DNA of 6,097 bases, taken from contig JANJUA010000321.1 of assembly GCA_024710825.1 (NCBI GenBank), positions 1 through 6,097 on the forward strand, given 5' to 3'. The position numbers and the translations under genes were made by a program. Source of the stretch: Solirubrobacteraceae bacterium. GTDB taxonomy: Bacteria > Actinomycetota > Thermoleophilia > Solirubrobacterales > Solirubrobacteraceae. Positions 4,632 to 6,097 of the stretch are shown piece after piece. Positions within the stretch are counted from its first letter, which is position 1; the number at the start of each line of letters is the position of its first letter. A model generated the notes under the pieces. It saw only the letters and a list, made by a program, of their open reading frames with translations. It was not told the DNA's origin and did not search any database.

Positions 4632-5744
4632 TCAGTCAGACATGCGCAGAATCGGCTTGACCACCTCGCCCGAGGCGGAGTCCGCGAGCGCCTGCTCGAT
4701 CTGCCCGAGCTCGTAGTACCTGACCAGGCGGTCGAAGGGAAAGCGGCCCTGCTCGTAGAGCTCCACCAGCGCGGGGATCAGCTGCCCCGAGCGTCCGCCG
4801 CCGCCGAGCACCCCGACGATGCGCTTGCCCCACAGCGTCCTGAGGTGGTCGACGGAGAACCTCGCACCGGCCGGGGCGCCACCGACCAGCACGAGCGTCC
4901 CCAGCATGCCGACGGTCTCGGCGAGGGTCTCGATGACCGCGATCACGCCCGTGCAGTCGAAGGCGTAGTCGACCGTCGAGCCGGTGATGTCGGCGACCGC
5001 CTCCACCAGGTCGCTCGAGCCGGAGTTGATCGTGTGCGTGGCGCCGAACTGCTTCGCGAGCTCGAGCCGCTCGTCGTGCAGGTCGGCCGTGATGATCTTC
5101 GTGACGCCGCTGTTGCGCGCGGCCATCACCGCGGCGAGCCCGACGGCGCCGACGCCGGCGACCAGGATCGAATCGCCGAGTCGGGGCCGGGCCTCGTTCA
5201 AGACGGCGCCGGCCCCGGTCGCCAGACCGCAGGCCAGCGGACCGAGCAGCTCCAGCGGCGCCCCATCGGGAACCTTGACCAGCGCGTCGGCCGACGTGAT
5301 CGAGTGGGTGGCGAACGACGACTGCCCGAAGAAGTGCCCGTTCAGCGGCGAGCCATCGCGCGAGTACGCCGTCTGACTGGCCAGCTCGCCCTTGAACCGT
5401 CGACCGGACGTGAGCGCCTCGCCGGTGCGCAGGCAGTAGCGCGGGAACCCGTCGAGGCAGTTGCGACACTCGCCGCACGACGGCCACCCGATGATCACCG
5501 CGTCACCCGGGCGGACCTGCGTGACCCCGTCGCCGACCCGCTCGACGATGCCGGCCCCCTCGTGACCCAGCACCGACGGGAACGGCATCGGCATGTCCCC
5601 CGCACGCGTGATCGCGTCGGTGTGGCAGACGCCGGAGGCGACGATCCGCACCAGCGCCTCGCCGCGGCCCGGCTCCCCGAGCTCGATCGTCTGCTCCTCG
5701 AACGGGGCGTCCTTCTCCTCGACGACCAGCGCCTGAATCCGCAT
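4632..5744 (-). CDS. Zinc-dependent NAD(P) alcohol dehydrogenase (MDR family, aryl-alcohol dehydrogenase-like)
   Basis: The 370-residue medium-chain dehydrogenase should oxidise an alcohol to an aldehyde, or the reverse, with NAD(H). Catalytic zinc ligands are C40 (GVCHTD), H61-E62 (LGHEGAGIVERVG) and C172 (GPLACGLATGAGAV). The structural zinc cluster is complete: C90, C93, C96 and C104. The Rossmann motif GVGAVG is at 196-201, and D220 at the end of the next strand points to NAD rather than NADP. The FFGQSSFATHSI stretch (138-149) and overall pattern resemble benzyl/aryl-alcohol dehydrogenases and class III-like enzymes; the true substrate cannot be read from sequence. The start ATG (5744-5742) is preceded by GAGGAG at 5754-5749. 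It leads a two-gene operon with the DUF488 gene. A candidate stress-type promoter lies directly upstream. Confidence 0.93.
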   Translation of the reverse strand: MRIQALVVEEKDAPFEEQTIELGEPGRGEALVRIVASGVCHTDAITRAGDMPMPFPSVLGHEGAGIVERVGDGVTQVRPGDAVIIGWPSCGECRNCLDGFPRYCLRTGEALTSGRRFKGELASQTAYSRDGSPLNGHFFGQSSFATHSITSADALVKVPDGAPLELLGPLACGLATGAGAVLNEARPRLGDSILVAGVGAVGLAAVMAARNSGVTKIITADLHDERLELAKQFGATHTINSGSSDLVEAVADITGSTVDYAFDCTGVIAVIETLAETVGMLGTLVLVGGAPAGARFSVDHLRTLWGKRIVGVLGGGGRSGQLIPALVELYEQGRFPFDRLVRYYELGQIEQALADSASGEVVKPILRMSD

Positions 5745-5759
5745 CGCTCTCCTCGGCTC

Positions 5760-5786
5760 GTACCCGGGTCACCGCTACCCGGAACC
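5760..5786 (-). promoter_or_regulatory. Candidate SigB/SigF-type promoter of the alcohol dehydrogenase operon, with repeated CCGGGT sites
   Basis: On the minus strand GGTTCC (5786-5781), a 15-nt spacer and GGGTAC (5765-5760) resemble the general-stress sigma pattern (G(T)TT...GGGTAY). The same stretch holds CCGGGT (5764-5769) and ACCCGG (5777-5782) as an inverted repeat with a 7-nt spacer, an ACCCGGGT palindrome at 5762-5769, and TACCCGG repeated at 15-nt distance (5761, 5776). Transcription would start near 5753, giving a very short leader that barely includes the GAGGAG ribosome binding site. That is a weakness of this promoter assignment. An operator for a dedicated regulator is an alternative. 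Confidence 0.35.
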
Positions 5787-5790
5787 TACA

Positions 5791-6091
5791 GGCGTCGACG
5801 AGGAGATCGGTCGGTACGTCGACACGATGCGAGAGGTCGCGGCGCGCGTGAACGACGACGTCCTACCGCAGATCGACAGCGAGTCGTCGCGGAGGATCAG
5901 CCGCCATCTCATCGCGATCTTGGCCTTCGACCCGACCTCGCATGCGGTACTCGATGCCGCGGATCGCTACTTGATATCGGCGGCGGCACGACCTCGGCGG
6001 AGCCCGGCCGATCGACCTGCTCGACGACGGGCGCCACGAGCGCGAGCTCCTCAGCGCCGCTCGGTCCGGCCGGGTTCAGGGTGCCGGCTGA
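5791..6091 (+). pseudogene. Possible frameshifted gene remnant with MbcA/ParS-like C-terminal tail
   Basis: From about 5791 one frame reads plausible protein: GVDEEIGRYVDTM, then (from ATG at 5827) REVAARVNDDVLPQIDSESS and later AILAFDPTSHAVLDAADRYL, up to about 5973. After that the frame becomes Arg/Pro-rich and unlike protein, and it has no stop before the window end. The next frame, open from 5975 to a TGA at 6089-6091, reads RHDLGGARPIDLLDDGRHE followed by RELLSAARSGRVQGAG. This resembles the tail of Xre/MbcA/ParS-type (DUF2384) antitoxin-like proteins (L-G-x-x-P-x-D-L-L-x-x-G). The two halves join sensibly if one base is extra near the CGGCGGCGG run at 5978-5986. No well-placed ribosome binding site precedes ATG 5827, and the 5' part abuts the dehydrogenase promoter, so the N-terminus may be lost. 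A sequencing error or chance reading frames are alternatives. Confidence 0.35.
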
Positions 6092-6097
6092 GCAGCC

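Noticed and set aside
1..6097. CRISPR array, tRNA/rRNA genes, insertion sequence ends
   Set aside because: No regularly spaced repeats, no tRNA-like cloverleaf or rRNA motifs, and no transposase or terminal inverted repeats were seen.

Overview
This is a very GC-rich stretch with strong G/C third-position bias, typical of a high-GC actinobacterium. A secreted transcobalamin-like protein under a cobalamin riboswitch, a ribosome hibernation factor with two tandem C-terminal domains, and a ferredoxin-reductase-type flavoprotein would fit the Thermoleophilia (Solirubrobacter/Conexibacter-like) or a related actinobacterial lineage. That placement is inference; no rRNA or other marker gene is present.

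Layout, left to right. (1) Positions 1-687, minus strand: the N-terminal 229 residues of a secreted protein, consisting of a signal peptide, a DUF4430 (transcobalamin C-terminal-like) domain and the start of a bacterial Ig-like domain. It runs off the left edge. (2) Positions 726-891, minus strand: a clear cobalamin (B12) riboswitch ending 38 nt before that gene. A candidate P13 hairpin downstream would hide the ribosome binding site. A 9-bp perfect dyad at 902-927 surrounds a possible -10 box for this transcript. (3) Positions 1005-1775, plus strand: a long-form HPF/RaiA-type ribosome hibernation factor with two tandem S30AE C-terminal domains. (4) Positions 1895-4224, plus strand: a translationally coupled pair (ATGA overlap), a ferredoxin/rubredoxin-reductase-type FAD/NAD(P) oxidoreductase and a transaldolase. 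(5) Positions 4254-5744, minus strand: a zinc-dependent alcohol dehydrogenase followed after 9 nt by a small DUF488 (YeaO-like) protein. The two form an operon convergent with the transaldolase. (6) Positions 5745-6097: the ADH promoter region, then what looks like a decayed, frameshifted plus-strand gene with an MbcA/ParS-like tail.

How the parts may work together. The left unit is a B12-responsive cell-surface or extracellular module, expected to be made when cobalamin is scarce. The remaining units read as housekeeping/stress metabolism: ribosome dormancy, electron transfer, pentose phosphate carbon shuffling and alcohol/aldehyde redox. An 8-mer CCGGGTAC, resembling a SigB/SigF-type -10 element, lies just upstream of both the hibernation factor and the alcohol dehydrogenase. 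This suggests, without proving, shared general-stress control. The most interesting part of the window is the riboswitch with its transcobalamin-like gene.
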